Below, in pieces: positions 8,098 to 16,784 of a stretch of DNA of 64,000 nucleotides. The DNA comes from JAJFFW01 sp038534195. GTDB taxonomy: Bacteria; Pseudomonadota; Alphaproteobacteria; Caulobacterales; Parvularculaceae. The first letter of the stretch is position 1. Each line of letters starts with the position of its first letter. A program made the translations under genes and the position numbers. The notes beneath the pieces were generated by a model. The model was not told the DNA's origin. It worked only from the letters and a program-made list of their open reading frames with translations, and ran no database searches. The stretch covers positions 1-64,000 of the forward strand of contig JBCAXE010000003.1 of NCBI GenBank assembly GCA_038534195.1, written 5' to 3'.

Positions 8098-8967
8098 TTA
8101 AGACGCTTCAGCTGGAGGTGGGATTTTCGGTTCGGAAACCGACCTCAATGTCCGATCCGCGTTGCTCTTGCGTTGTTGATATTGCAAAGGCGTCATCCCG
8201 ATCGTGTCGCGAAATTCGCGAATAGCATGTGGCTGGTCGGCAAATGATATTGGCGCAGGTTGAAATTCATCATGCTCCCACGGGTCGGGATGTAAGCTTC
8301 TTATTTGCCGGTCAACCCTGACGAAGCGTTGGTATTGCTTTGGGCCGATGCCGAAAAAAGCAACAAAACGCCGTCGAAACTGACGTGGCGATACCCCTTC
8401 TAACGCTGCAGCTTTTGAAACGCCGCCGCCGCCGGCGGTGGCGAGCATCTCAAGCGCTTCAGCGGAAATTATAGGCGTTGGGTCCGCGTTTTGAAACAGA
8501 CTTGTCAATGTGTTTGATACGTGTTCGGCCCATGCATGGAAACAATCGCGTTCGTCCATTGCGACGGCGTTTTGAAGCGAATCATAACTTGTCGCGTCGA
8601 GAACAGAGTCTGTAAGTCCTCGAGCATTCTGGCCAACAATGGCTCGAAACCCGGCAGGGGTCAGATCGAATGCAAAAACCTTTATATGAGATGAGGCGTA
8701 TCCATACCCCCAATTGTAGCGCGGCGCCCATATCGAAAGGTCGGGAATGCGCCGCCAGGACGCCGAGCTGTCTCGTTCGCGAATCCAGTAAGGGTCTGCG
8801 AGCCGTAACTGCACTGATGAACGCATTTCCGGGAGAATGCGTACGACACTTCCATCGACTTTCTCATCGCGATAAACGAAATTTTTCACGAAAGGGAAAA
8901 GTGGTTCGGGCGCTGGCCGCGTCTCCAGGGTTGCGAACGAAGTGGCCGTTTTCTTCAATTCGGTCAT
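8098..8967 (-). CDS. AraC-family transcriptional regulator
   Basis: 289 residues. The N-terminal part (about 20-120) looks like the DUF6597-type sensor seen in regulators with YxxxxVRILPEM and APRYNWGYG stretches. The C-terminal part has an HTH_18-type region: VSKAAALEGVSPRQFRRRF, then FFGIGPKQYQRFVRVD and ISFADQPHAIREFRDTIGMTPLQYQQ. The residues where the second helix would normally start are worn but readable. It is divergent from the CPBP protease gene, with only 42 bases between starts, so it may control that gene and itself. Confidence 0.88.
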   Translation of the reverse strand: MTELKKTATSFATLETRPAPEPLFPFVKNFVYRDEKVDGSVVRILPEMRSSVQLRLADPYWIRERDSSASWRRIPDLSIWAPRYNWGYGYASSHIKVFAFDLTPAGFRAIVGQNARGLTDSVLDATSYDSLQNAVAMDERDCFHAWAEHVSNTLTSLFQNADPTPIISAEALEMLATAGGGGVSKAAALEGVSPRQFRRRFVAFFGIGPKQYQRFVRVDRQIRSLHPDPWEHDEFQPAPISFADQPHAIREFRDTIGMTPLQYQQRKSNADRTLRSVSEPKIPPPAEAS

Positions 8968-9009
8968 GCCAATCCCGTGTAGTGTACGATTTCTGCGCAG
9001 GGGTAAGTA

Positions 9010-9804
9010 TTGACCAAATCAAACCATATATCGCCATTGTCTGCGCGGAGCATTGCTGTCGCGTTGGGCGTCGGCGCTGGACTTTCATGGACGCAGTTTA
9101 GCGGCGATGTGATGCGTGCGCTCTCCCCGGTCGCGGTCGGCGCGATCCCATATGGCGGGCCGGTTTTGGCGTCGCTGAGCGACATCATCGTTTTGGCCGC
9201 ATTAATTTGTATTCCGGCGGGCATTGGTTTTGGCAAGGTATTTAAGCTTTCCGGTCTGGCGGCGCCCATTGGTCGGCCTCTTGTTGTCCATAGCGCAATT
9301 TTTATTCTTGCAGGCGCGGTATGCGCGTTCCTGGCGCCGGTTGCATCTGGCCTTTCGGCCGCAGACATTGCGTGGCTTGGTCTCGGCGGTCCGCTTTCCG
9401 AAGAAATCGTATACCGCGGCCTCGCCATTGGCGCGCTTATGAGCATTGCTGGTTGGCGGTTTCTTCCCGCCGCATTTGCCCCCGCCATAGTTTTCGGCAT
9501 TGCTCACGCGGCGCAAGGCGATGGGCTCGGCGACAGCATCGGCATTGTCGCGATCACGGGGATTGGCGGCCTGCTTTTCGGCTGGTTGTTTGTTCGCTGG
9601 GGTTTCAATCTTTGGCCTGCGATTTTCGCCCATATTGGATTGAATACCCTATGGGTGGTCTTCGCCCTAGGCGAAACAGCGATCGGCGGTTGGTTCGGCA
9701 ACGTTTTGAGATTGGTATTGATCAGTTTAATTGTTCTGAGCGCGTTATGGTTGGCGCCCACTGCAGTGAGAGTTAACTCTTCTAACTCGCCTAACGGCAT
9801 TTAA
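9010..9804 (+). CDS. CPBP-family intramembrane metalloprotease
   Basis: 264 residues with about seven hydrophobic segments. The three CPBP (Abi/Rce1-type) motifs are present: EEIVYRG with Glu131, Glu132 and Arg136; FGIAHAAQG near residue 165; and IFAHIGLNTL near 212. These supply the catalytic glutamates and histidines of the Rce1-like glutamic protease fold. The start is a TTG preceded by AGGGGTAAG at good spacing; no ATG lies upstream in frame. The substrate is unknown. It is divergent from an AraC regulator, and the small GGCT-like gene follows on the same strand. Confidence 0.88.
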   Translation: MTKSNHISPLSARSIAVALGVGAGLSWTQFSGDVMRALSPVAVGAIPYGGPVLASLSDIIVLAALICIPAGIGFGKVFKLSGLAAPIGRPLVVHSAIFILAGAVCAFLAPVASGLSAADIAWLGLGGPLSEEIVYRGLAIGALMSIAGWRFLPAAFAPAIVFGIAHAAQGDGLGDSIGIVAITGIGGLLFGWLFVRWGFNLWPAIFAHIGLNTLWVVFALGETAIGGWFGNVLRLVLISLIVLSALWLAPTAVRVNSSNSPNGI

Positions 9805-9848
9805 ACTTTTTGAACACAAGCACCGACGTGCGCGTTGGCGGACGATTG

Positions 9849-10184
9849 ATGAAAGATTTAGTTGAGCGATTGGCGACCCATGGAACCCTGGCGCCGGGAA
9901 AACCAAATAATTTTATGCTGAAAGACCTTAATGGGAGATGGGTCAAAGGAAGTGTGCAGGGTCGCCTTGAGCAGGGCGGCTGGGGCGCTGAGTTAGGATT
10001 TCCAGGACTGGTGTTGGACCCGGATGGTGAAGCGATAGAAGTCGACGTCTTTGAATCCCCTGACCTGCCAGCGCATTGGGAGAGACTCGATAACTTTGAA
10101 GGAGACGGTTATCGCCGCGTCAAAACGAAAGTGGACGCCCCTAACGGCGAAATCGAGGCGCACATCTATATTTTGAGCAAATAG
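9849..10184 (+). CDS. Gamma-glutamylcyclotransferase/AIG2-like protein
   Basis: 111 residues from the ATG at 9849; an in-frame TTG at 9810 would add 13. The start of the fold, HGTLAPGKPN, matches the family YGTLxxG loop with His for Tyr. WVKGSVQGRLEQGGWGAELGF is next, then LPAHWERLDNFEGDGYRRV, the usual C-terminal signature. These proteins act on gamma-glutamyl amines or peptides in the cytosol; whether this copy is active is open because of the Tyr to His change. It overlaps no neighbour and starts 44 bases after the CPBP protease gene. Confidence 0.8.
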   Translation: MKDLVERLATHGTLAPGKPNNFMLKDLNGRWVKGSVQGRLEQGGWGAELGFPGLVLDPDGEAIEVDVFESPDLPAHWERLDNFEGDGYRRVKTKVDAPNGEIEAHIYILSK

Positions 10185-10286
10185 TGTTTTCGCCTTCTGC
10201 GTCCATCAATAAGGCGGCGAGGGACGCTTAAGCGCACACCAGATTTCGCAGATATCCGACATTTCACGCGCTTTGAGCAAATTAAA

Positions 10287-10946
10287 CTATCCCAAGGACA
10301 TGGCTTCACCGCCGCGAAGGCTTCTTTCAGGCAAAGTGTTTCTTTTCACGATTAGCCAAACGCTCAGCGCAAGCTCCGCGCCCGCCATAGTGAGCATGAT
10401 CAGCACCAAAAGCGCTTCCGGCGGTTGGAAATCTATGAAGAAGACAGCATACAAGAACGAGGCGATGATCAACAGTACGCCGAGGATCTTCGGGATATAC
10501 CCTGACTTGAAGACGGAATATCCCAATACAAAGATATGCAAGGCGAAGAAGGCATATCCGCAGAGCTTTATAGCCGCGTATCCGTAGGCGTCTACAATCT
10601 GAAATACCAGGGCGACCAATCCGATGATCAGCGCGCCAGCATATAGGAGCCGGAGCGCAGCCGTTAACAACGCACGAGTTTTGTCGGCGGGCCTGAGCAC
10701 GACATAATGCGCGAGACCGATAAGGGAATCGAGAATTAGGACAGACAAATATGCGATAACAGCGAAGACAAACCGTCTCGTATTTTCCGCAATATCATTG
10801 GCGAGAGCAGCCGTATCTCCGGGTACGACAAAATTGGCCAACAGAAAATCATCAATCACGGTTACAATCAGGACCGAGACAATAAACGCGACCCCGGCGA
10901 TCATCGCCGCACCTTTTGGCGTTATATCGGTAATGCGATTTTTCAA
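10287..10946 (-). CDS. DUF4386-family membrane protein
   Basis: 219 residues with six hydrophobic segments. The segment order, the KSGYIPKILGVLLIIAS region near residues 148-164 and the C-terminal LALSVWLIVKR helix match DUF4386. No enzymatic role is established for this family. Start MKNRITDITPKGAAMIAG, with AAGGAGCAGC just upstream. It is divergent from a second DUF4386 gene (11098), so the two share a 150-base control region. Confidence 0.82.
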   Translation of the reverse strand: MKNRITDITPKGAAMIAGVAFIVSVLIVTVIDDFLLANFVVPGDTAALANDIAENTRRFVFAVIAYLSVLILDSLIGLAHYVVLRPADKTRALLTAALRLLYAGALIIGLVALVFQIVDAYGYAAIKLCGYAFFALHIFVLGYSVFKSGYIPKILGVLLIIASFLYAVFFIDFQPPEALLVLIMLTMAGAELALSVWLIVKRNTLPERSLRGGEAMSLG

Positions 10947-11019
10947 GTGAGTGCTGCTCCTTCATCTTTATGCCTTGGGTTCGTTATTTCGACCAGCAAA
11001 TACAAATCTTTTTTAAAGG

Positions 11020-11037
11020 CATTGACCGCCGTCAATG
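11020..11037. promoter_or_regulatory. Perfect inverted repeat, probable operator
   Basis: CATTGAC (11020-11026), CGCC, GTCAATG (11031-11037): perfect seven-base arms with a four-base spacer. It lies in the intergenic region between the divergent DUF4386 genes, about 60 bases before the start at 11098. TTGAC...GTCAA dyads are common for TetR-type repressors, but no such regulator is encoded nearby. Confidence 0.4.
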
Positions 11038-11097
11038 TTCACAATTGGGGCTGATGGGATAGGCGCTCCTGGCCGAGACAGGTCATCGGGAGGTGTT

Positions 11098-11808
11098 GTG
11101 AGTAACGCGATTGTCGATCATCCAGATCCAGCGAGGCGGCTGACAAATGCGTCCTCGGCAATCGGTTCGATTGGCGTCGCCCGGATCGCTGGGGCGTTAT
11201 TTATCACAGCCACAACGGCCACGATGATCAGTCAAGTGATGATGGAGCCTTTAATCGGCGGCGCTGATTTGAGTGATGCGGCCGACAGTTTTCGGGGAAC
11301 GCTCGCCGTCGCAGCGCTTCTTGAGATCACCAACGCTTTGGCGAGTGCGGGGATCGCAATCTCGCTCTACCCAATTTTGCGCTGTTACGCCGAGCTCCCG
11401 GCGACGGGTTATCTCGGAATGCGGCTGATAGAAGCCGCCGCCGGCGTCGCCGCTGCTGTCGGATTGATCCTGTTATTGGAGACAGCAAGCCCGCTGACCC
11501 AATTTGCCGTCGCGATGCACGACTGGATGTTTTTGTTGGTTCTTGTCGTTTTTAGCGTTGGGACGTTTTTGTTTTACCCGATGCTATTTCGGTTCGGCAT
11601 CGTTCCAAGAGTCTTGTCCGTTTGGGGGCTGATTGGCGGCGTCATGTTGTTGGTATCCTGCGTATCGATCCTTTTTGGATGGATTGAAATGGGGGGAACG
11701 ACAGATCTCCTGCTTTCGCTGCCCATTTGGATTAATGAAATGGCGCTTGCAATTTGGCTCATCGTGAAGGGGTTTAATCTTTCGCACCTCCCGGGCGCGC
11801 ACTTATGA
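11098..11808 (+). CDS. DUF4386-family membrane protein
   Basis: 236 residues from a GTG at 11098 with GGGAGGTG at good spacing. An ATG at 11035 is in frame but would run through the dyad operator and has no ribosome binding site. About six membrane segments. RFGIVPRVLSVWGLIGGVML near 175-195 and the final MALAIWLIVKGFN helix are the DUF4386 signature, as in the divergent gene at 10287. Role unknown. Having two diverged members back to back suggests an old duplication or a paired function. Confidence 0.8.
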   Translation: MSNAIVDHPDPARRLTNASSAIGSIGVARIAGALFITATTATMISQVMMEPLIGGADLSDAADSFRGTLAVAALLEITNALASAGIAISLYPILRCYAELPATGYLGMRLIEAAAGVAAAVGLILLLETASPLTQFAVAMHDWMFLLVLVVFSVGTFLFYPMLFRFGIVPRVLSVWGLIGGVMLLVSCVSILFGWIEMGGTTDLLLSLPIWINEMALAIWLIVKGFNLSHLPGAHL

Positions 11809-12004
11809 ATTATCGGACGGCGCCAGAAACCGCTATGAGGATCGACCCGCGACCAACCTAAAGGACCGCCGCAGCTGGGTTGACCAACGGTTACGTCGTG
11901 TAGAAACCAAGGTCATACCGAGGCGAGTGAAAAACTCGCCGGGCTGCTGTAATTATCGACGGTATTGAAAACCGCTTTTGAGACGTCAAAGCCGACCGCC
12001 CAGC

Positions 12005-13495
12005 CTAACTCGCGCGTTTGACCTCAAGGCCGTGATCGCGGATTTTTCTGTAGAGCGTGGAGCGGCCCATGCCGAGGCGGCGGGCGACTTCCGACATGCG
12101 GCCGTCATAGGTGTCGATGGCGAGCATGATGAGATCGCGTTCGATATCCTGCAGCGAGCGCAGGTGGCCTTCACGGTCGAACACATCGACGGGCGCATCG
12201 GGCGAGGGGAACTCGGTCACGGGCGCAGGTGCGGCGGGGCCGGCGTCGAATTCTTCGGTTTCTGCGGCCAACTCGTCGGCGAGCGGCGGGCCGGCGTCAA
12301 CGCCGGCTTCTTCGAATTCCGCCGCAAGGAATGGGAAGTCGCTGGCGCTCAGATAAGCGCTTTCGGCGAGCACGACGGCGCGGAAGATCGCATTTTCGAG
12401 CTGGCGCACATTGCCCGGCCAGGGCTGGCGCATCAGGACCTCCATCACCTCATGGCGCACGCCGCGCACGTCGCGGCGCTCTTCAGCGTTGTAGCGGCCG
12501 ATGAAATGATCGATCAGTGCAGGGATGTCTTCGGCGCGGTCGCGCAATGGCGGCGCGACGACCGGAAACACGTTGAGGCGATAGTAAAGGTCTTCGCGGA
12601 AATTGCCGGCTTTGACTTCTTCGGCGAGGTCGCGATTGGTGGCGGAGATGACGCGCACGTTCACCTTCACGGGGCGTTTGCCGCCGATCGGGTCCACTTC
12701 GCCTTCCTGCAGCACCCGGAGCAATTTCACCTGCATGTCGAGAGGCAGCTCGCCCACCTCGTCAAGGAAGATGGTGCCGCCGTCGGCTTCCTGAAACTTA
12801 CCGATATGTTTTGCGGTGGCGCCGGTGAACGAACCTTTTTCGTGGCCGAAGAGAATACTCTCCACAAGATTTTCCGGCACGGCGCCGCAATTGACGATGA
12901 TGAACGGTTTGCCGGCGCGCTCTGAAGAGCCCTGGATGGCGCGGGCGATCATTTCCTTGCCGACGCCGGACTCGCCGGTGATCAGGATCGGAATGTTTGA
13001 CGCCGCGGCGCGTTCGCCAAGGCGGACCACATGGGCCATGGCGCTGCTTTCGCCGACGAGATCTTTAAAGCCCATGGCGCCGTCGCGCTGACGCTTCAGG
13101 CGCGAGACTTCGCCTTTGAGCGTCGTAAGGTTCAATGCATTGTTGATGGAGACAATAACGCGTTCGGGCGAGGCAGGTTTGACGAAAAAGTCAGCTGCGC
13201 CGTTTTGCATGGCCTCCACAACCGTGTCGATGCCGCCTTGCGCGGTCAGAACGATGACCGGCAATTCTTCGCGGAACGTCTTGGCGCGTTTCAACGTCTC
13301 CATGCCGCCGAGGCCCGGCATGCGCAGGTCGAGCATGACGACAGCGATGTCCTGACCCTGCTGGCTTTGCAATAGCGCAAGCGCGTCTTCGCCGCATTCC
13401 GCCTGCAGAACCGGATAGCCGCCTTTTTCGCAAACGGCGCGCATCAGGCGGCGCTGCGTGGGGTCGTCATCAACAATAAGGACGGTTTTTGCCAT
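12005..13495 (-). CDS. tacA: Sigma-54-dependent response regulator, TacA-like
   Basis: 496 residues in three parts. The receiver domain (1-120) has Asp56 in VVMLDLRMPG as phosphoacceptor and Lys106. The AAA+ domain (145-380) has Walker A GESGVGK (174-180), GSFTGA (221-226) as the sigma-54 contact loop, and FLDEVGELP as Walker B. The C-terminal Fis-type HTH carries ARRLGMGRSTLYRKI. Length and the C-terminal segment resemble Caulobacter TacA, which is phosphorylated through ShpA and drives stalk genes. Other NtrC-type regulators have the same layout, so the symbol is a best guess. No histidine kinase is adjacent. The loop has Ser where Ala is usual (GAFTGA). Confidence 0.82.
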   Translation of the reverse strand: MAKTVLIVDDDPTQRRLMRAVCEKGGYPVLQAECGEDALALLQSQQGQDIAVVMLDLRMPGLGGMETLKRAKTFREELPVIVLTAQGGIDTVVEAMQNGAADFFVKPASPERVIVSINNALNLTTLKGEVSRLKRQRDGAMGFKDLVGESSAMAHVVRLGERAAASNIPILITGESGVGKEMIARAIQGSSERAGKPFIIVNCGAVPENLVESILFGHEKGSFTGATAKHIGKFQEADGGTIFLDEVGELPLDMQVKLLRVLQEGEVDPIGGKRPVKVNVRVISATNRDLAEEVKAGNFREDLYYRLNVFPVVAPPLRDRAEDIPALIDHFIGRYNAEERRDVRGVRHEVMEVLMRQPWPGNVRQLENAIFRAVVLAESAYLSASDFPFLAAEFEEAGVDAGPPLADELAAETEEFDAGPAAPAPVTEFPSPDAPVDVFDREGHLRSLQDIERDLIMLAIDTYDGRMSEVARRLGMGRSTLYRKIRDHGLEVKRAS

Positions 13496-13730
13496 GGGGG
13501 CGGGGCCTTTTTTAACTGGTGAACAGAGCGTTCATATAAAGGCCAGAGGGTTAAGGTTCGCTTTAAGCGTTTCAAATCGGGGCAAATCGTTCGCCGCCTT
13601 AATATTCTGTTTACCAATTAAAAAGGCGGCGGTTGCGGACGCGGTCAGGGCCGCTGCAGGGGCCGCTTTGCGCGCTCCTCGGAACGCGATATGACTGGCG
13701 CGATCCCTTCGCCCGTCTCAGGAAATGCTC

Positions 13731-14705
13731 GTGACAGACCAGAAGAAGAAAGATTACATCCGGCCGCTTGAACATTTGGGCGGCGCCAAGCCGCCGGCGC
13801 CGGCGTGGTTCGACTGGGCGATCGCGCATCCTTCGGAAGAAGGCTCGGTCGATGTGAAAGGCGCGACCATCCGCTACAGCGCCTGGGGCGAGGTCGGCAA
13901 GCGCGGTCTACTCTTTGTCCATGGTGGGCGCGCCCACCGCAATTGGTGGCGCCCGTTCGCGCCGTTCTTCGCGAAGGAGCACAGGATCGCGGCGCTCGAT
14001 CTTGCTGGGCTCGGCGATTCCGACTGGCGGCCGCGCTATTCGATGGACTTCATCGTCGACGAAATTTTCGGCGTGATCGAGGCGGCCGAACTGGCCGCAG
14101 CGAGCCGTCCGTTTGTGGTCGGCCACAGTTTCGGGGGATGGTCGACGCTTGCCGCCGTGGAACGGGAGGGCGAGCGCCTCGCCGGCGCGGTGGTGATCGA
14201 CAGCCCAATTGGAACCCCGGACCCGGACGAGGGCTACACGGTGATGAAAGCGAAGTCGGAAACCGCCACGACGGTCCGGTCAAGCCGCGTCTATGACACG
14301 ATCGAGGAGCCGATCTCGCGCTTCCGCCTGTTGCCGAACCAGCCCTGCGATCAACACTATCTTCTCGACTATATCGCCCGCGAAGGGCTGACGAAGGCCC
14401 CGAAAGAAGGCGGCGCGGGCTGGACCTGGAAGTTCGATCCGGCGCAAGGGGCGAATTTTGATATTCACTTCGACCGGGATTTATTCCTGGCCGCGCGTTG
14501 TCCGCTGGCGTTTCTCTATGGCGAGGCGTCAGCGTTCGTCGGCGGCGACGGTTTTGACCATTTGCGCCGCCAGACGAGCGGACGGGCGCCGTTCGTGATG
14601 ATGCCGGCGGCCCATCACCATCTGATGATGGACCAGCCCATCGCCTTTGTCACAACGCTGCGCATGCTCCTCAATTGCTGGCCGGTGCGTGTGGGCGGGC
14701 AGTAG
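13731..14705 (+). CDS. Alpha/beta-hydrolase
   Basis: 324 residues from the GTG at 13731, which has CAGGAA six bases upstream; an ATG at 13725 is in frame but sits directly on that ribosome binding site. Motifs of the epoxide hydrolase/haloperoxidase-like group: FVHGGRAHRNWWRPFAPFF for the oxyanion loop, LDLAGLGDSDWR, and the nucleophile elbow GHSFGGWST (Ser near 132). The catalytic acid is likely in FLYGEASAF and the histidine in PAAHHHLMMDQP near 300. Substrate unknown. It stands alone between the TacA-like gene (divergent) and the pnt operon. Confidence 0.85.
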   Translation: MTDQKKKDYIRPLEHLGGAKPPAPAWFDWAIAHPSEEGSVDVKGATIRYSAWGEVGKRGLLFVHGGRAHRNWWRPFAPFFAKEHRIAALDLAGLGDSDWRPRYSMDFIVDEIFGVIEAAELAAASRPFVVGHSFGGWSTLAAVEREGERLAGAVVIDSPIGTPDPDEGYTVMKAKSETATTVRSSRVYDTIEEPISRFRLLPNQPCDQHYLLDYIAREGLTKAPKEGGAGWTWKFDPAQGANFDIHFDRDLFLAARCPLAFLYGEASAFVGGDGFDHLRRQTSGRAPFVMMPAAHHHLMMDQPIAFVTTLRMLLNCWPVRVGGQ

Positions 14706-14810
14706 AATTCAGCCACGAGGACGTGTTCACAAGCGGCGCCTAAATGCTTGCCACAATCGTTGAAATCCGCCACATATCGTCGAATTGCATCAACTAAAGG
14801 GGTCACGGAA

Positions 14811-15035
14811 ATGGCTGAAGAGCAAGTTCAGCGGGCGATGGACGCGGACGAGCACCGCAAAACCTATTCAAGCGTCATGCGCGCCTCAGCCGAAGTAGGC
14901 GTGCCTTTCGCGCTGGCGCTGACCATGTTTTTCACCAACCTCGTCATGGCGAATGGGATCGGCCTGGCGATCATCGCGGCCGTGATCACCTACCTCGCTG
15001 TCTTCCTGATCGTCAAAGCCTTCTTCTCCCATTAA
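14811..15035 (+). CDS. Small membrane protein resembling aa3-type cytochrome oxidase subunit IV
   Basis: 74 residues. A polar N-terminus with EHRKTYSSVMRAS is followed by two hydrophobic segments (about 28-47 and 49-70). The EHxxTY pattern before the first segment fits the bacterial aa3-type oxidase subunit IV family (PF07835), which is often found directly upstream of pntAA in alphaproteobacteria without other oxidase genes. The ATG at 14811 follows AAAGGGG. It begins the pnt cluster, and its stop is 46 bases before pntAA. Whether it joins an oxidase or the transhydrogenase is not known. Confidence 0.72.
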   Translation: MAEEQVQRAMDADEHRKTYSSVMRASAEVGVPFALALTMFFTNLVMANGIGLAIIAAVITYLAVFLIVKAFFSH

Positions 15036-15080
15036 CGCCGGCGCTCAGCCGGACCGCCAATCAATCACCAAGGAGCCGAC

Positions 15081-16298
15081 ATGAAAATCGCCGTGCTTAA
15101 GGAAACGCGCGACGGGGAATCGCGTGTCGCCGCTTCTCCGGAAACGGTCAAAAAGTTCACCGATCTCGGCGCCGAGATTGTTGTCGAAACCAAGGCTGGC
15201 GAAGGCGCGCAGTTTTCCGACACCGCCTTTCAGGAAGCGGGCGCGCATATCGCGGCGTCAGCCGCCGAGGCTGCGCTGGGCGCTGATCTGATCCTGAAAG
15301 TGCAGGGGCCGACGGCGGAAGAGATGCGGGTGTTCGCGCGCGGCGCGAAGCTGGCGGCGATTATCAATCCTTACAAAGATGAAGACGCGCTGAAGCTCTA
15401 CGCCGATGCGGGCGTTGACGCCTTCGCCATGGATTTCATGCCGCGCATCACCCGCGCGCAGTCCATGGACGTGCTGTCGTCGCAGTCGAATCTCGCCGGC
15501 TACAAAGCGGTGATCGACGCCGCCGCCTATTACGGGCGTGCGATGCCGATGATGATGACCGCCGCCGGCACCGTGGCGCCGGCGAAAGCCTTTATCATGG
15601 GCGCCGGCGTCGCCGGGCTGCAGGCGATCGCAACCGCGCGCCGCCTCGGCGCGGTGGTCTCGGCCACCGACGTCCGGTTTGCGGCCAAAGAGCAGGTGGA
15701 AAGTCTCGGCGCGACCTTTGTGACAGTCGATGAAGAAGCGATGAAAGACGCCGAAACATCAGGCGGTTACGCCAAGGAAATGTCGGAAGACTTCAAGCAG
15801 CGGCAGGCGGAATTCGTCGCCGCCCATATCGCCAAGCAGGATATCGTGATCACCACGGCGCTGATCCCCGGACGCCCGGCGCCGGAACTCGTGACTGCCG
15901 ACATGGTGCGTTCCATGAAGCCGGGCTCTGTTCTGGTGGACCTGGCGGTGGAGCAGGGCGGCAACGTCGCGCTCAGTCAGGCCGGCGAAGCGATCGACGT
16001 CGATGGCGTTATCATTCTCGGCTTCGCCAACGTGCCCGGCCGGCTCGCGGCCGATGCGTCGAGCTTATACGCCAAGAACCTGTTCAATTTCGTCTCAGCC
16101 TTTTTCGACAAGGACGCCAAAGCGCTCGCCATCGACTGGGACGACGAGATCATCAAGGGCGTCGCGCTCACCCGCGACGGGGCGGTGGTCCACCCGGCGT
16201 TCGGGGCCGAGCCCGCCGCGCCGGAACTCGTTGAAGCTGAAGTGGTCGAAGCGCCGCCGGAAGAAGACGAAGGCGACGATGAAGGCAAAGGAGAGTAG
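15081..16298 (+). CDS. pntAA: NAD(P) transhydrogenase subunit alpha part 1 (NAD-binding)
   Basis: 405 residues, the NAD(H)-binding dI component. MKIAVLKETRDGESRVAASP is the alanine dehydrogenase/PNT N-terminal domain. The Rossmann nucleotide site GAGVAGLQAIATARRLGA is at about 174-191, with ITTALIPGRPAPELVT and VLVDLAVEQGGNV after it. The tail after about 375 is acidic and low complexity. The complex couples hydride transfer from NADH to NADP+ to proton entry and supplies NADPH. AAGGAG precedes the ATG. pntAB begins six bases after the stop. Confidence 0.97.
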   Translation: MKIAVLKETRDGESRVAASPETVKKFTDLGAEIVVETKAGEGAQFSDTAFQEAGAHIAASAAEAALGADLILKVQGPTAEEMRVFARGAKLAAIINPYKDEDALKLYADAGVDAFAMDFMPRITRAQSMDVLSSQSNLAGYKAVIDAAAYYGRAMPMMMTAAGTVAPAKAFIMGAGVAGLQAIATARRLGAVVSATDVRFAAKEQVESLGATFVTVDEEAMKDAETSGGYAKEMSEDFKQRQAEFVAAHIAKQDIVITTALIPGRPAPELVTADMVRSMKPGSVLVDLAVEQGGNVALSQAGEAIDVDGVIILGFANVPGRLAADASSLYAKNLFNFVSAFFDKDAKALAIDWDDEIIKGVALTRDGAVVHPAFGAEPAAPELVEAEVVEAPPEEDEGDDEGKGE

Positions 16299-16303
16299 CC
16301 GCC

Positions 16304-16780
16304 ATGCAGGACGCTCAAGAAAACGTGGAAGACATCGCCAAACAAGCGGATGAAGCCGCCACCGCCGCGGAGAATGCTGCGGCGAACGCCACAGAAAACG
16401 CTGCTGAGGCGGTCGAAGCGGCGGAGCAGGCGCGGTCCATGGCCGATGGTCTCGCCAACTATGTGGACATGCTGAATTCGCCGTCGGAATTTGTTTATCT
16501 CCTCGGCATTTTCATCCTCGCCGTCTTTGTCGGCTACTACGTGGTCTGGTCGGTGACGCCGGCGCTCCACACGCCGTTGATGTCTGTGACCAACGCAATC
16601 TCTTCCGTGGTGATCGTCGGCGCCCTGATCGCTCTTGGCGCGGATCTTTCGAGCGCCGCCACCGGCTTCTGGCCGAAGCTCTTTGGGTTCGTGGGCGTCG
16701 CGCTCGCCAGCGTCAACATATTCGGCGGGTTCCTCGTCACCCAACGCATGCTCGAGATGTATAAGAAGAAAGGCAGTTAG
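16304..16780 (+). CDS. pntAB: NAD(P) transhydrogenase subunit alpha part 2 (membrane)
   Basis: 158 residues. The first 50 are Ala/Glu-rich and helical, longer than in many PntAB proteins of about 100 residues. Four hydrophobic segments follow (about 63-150): VYLLGIFILAVFVGYYVVW, then HTPLMSVTNAISSVVIVGAL, which is the family signature, and NIFGGFLVTQRMLEMYKKK at the end. This is the first membrane piece of the proton channel. It is cotranscribed with pntAA and pntB, with four-base to six-base gaps. Confidence 0.96.
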   Translation: MQDAQENVEDIAKQADEAATAAENAAANATENAAEAVEAAEQARSMADGLANYVDMLNSPSEFVYLLGIFILAVFVGYYVVWSVTPALHTPLMSVTNAISSVVIVGALIALGADLSSAATGFWPKLFGFVGVALASVNIFGGFLVTQRMLEMYKKKGS

Positions 16781-16784
16781 CCCC

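Noticed and set aside
11978..12925. Long open frame (315 codons) on the plus strand across the TacA-like gene
   Set aside because: It is antisense to a regulator with complete receiver, AAA+ and HTH motifs; the GC-rich codons of the real gene keep the opposite strand open. No family or ribosome binding site.
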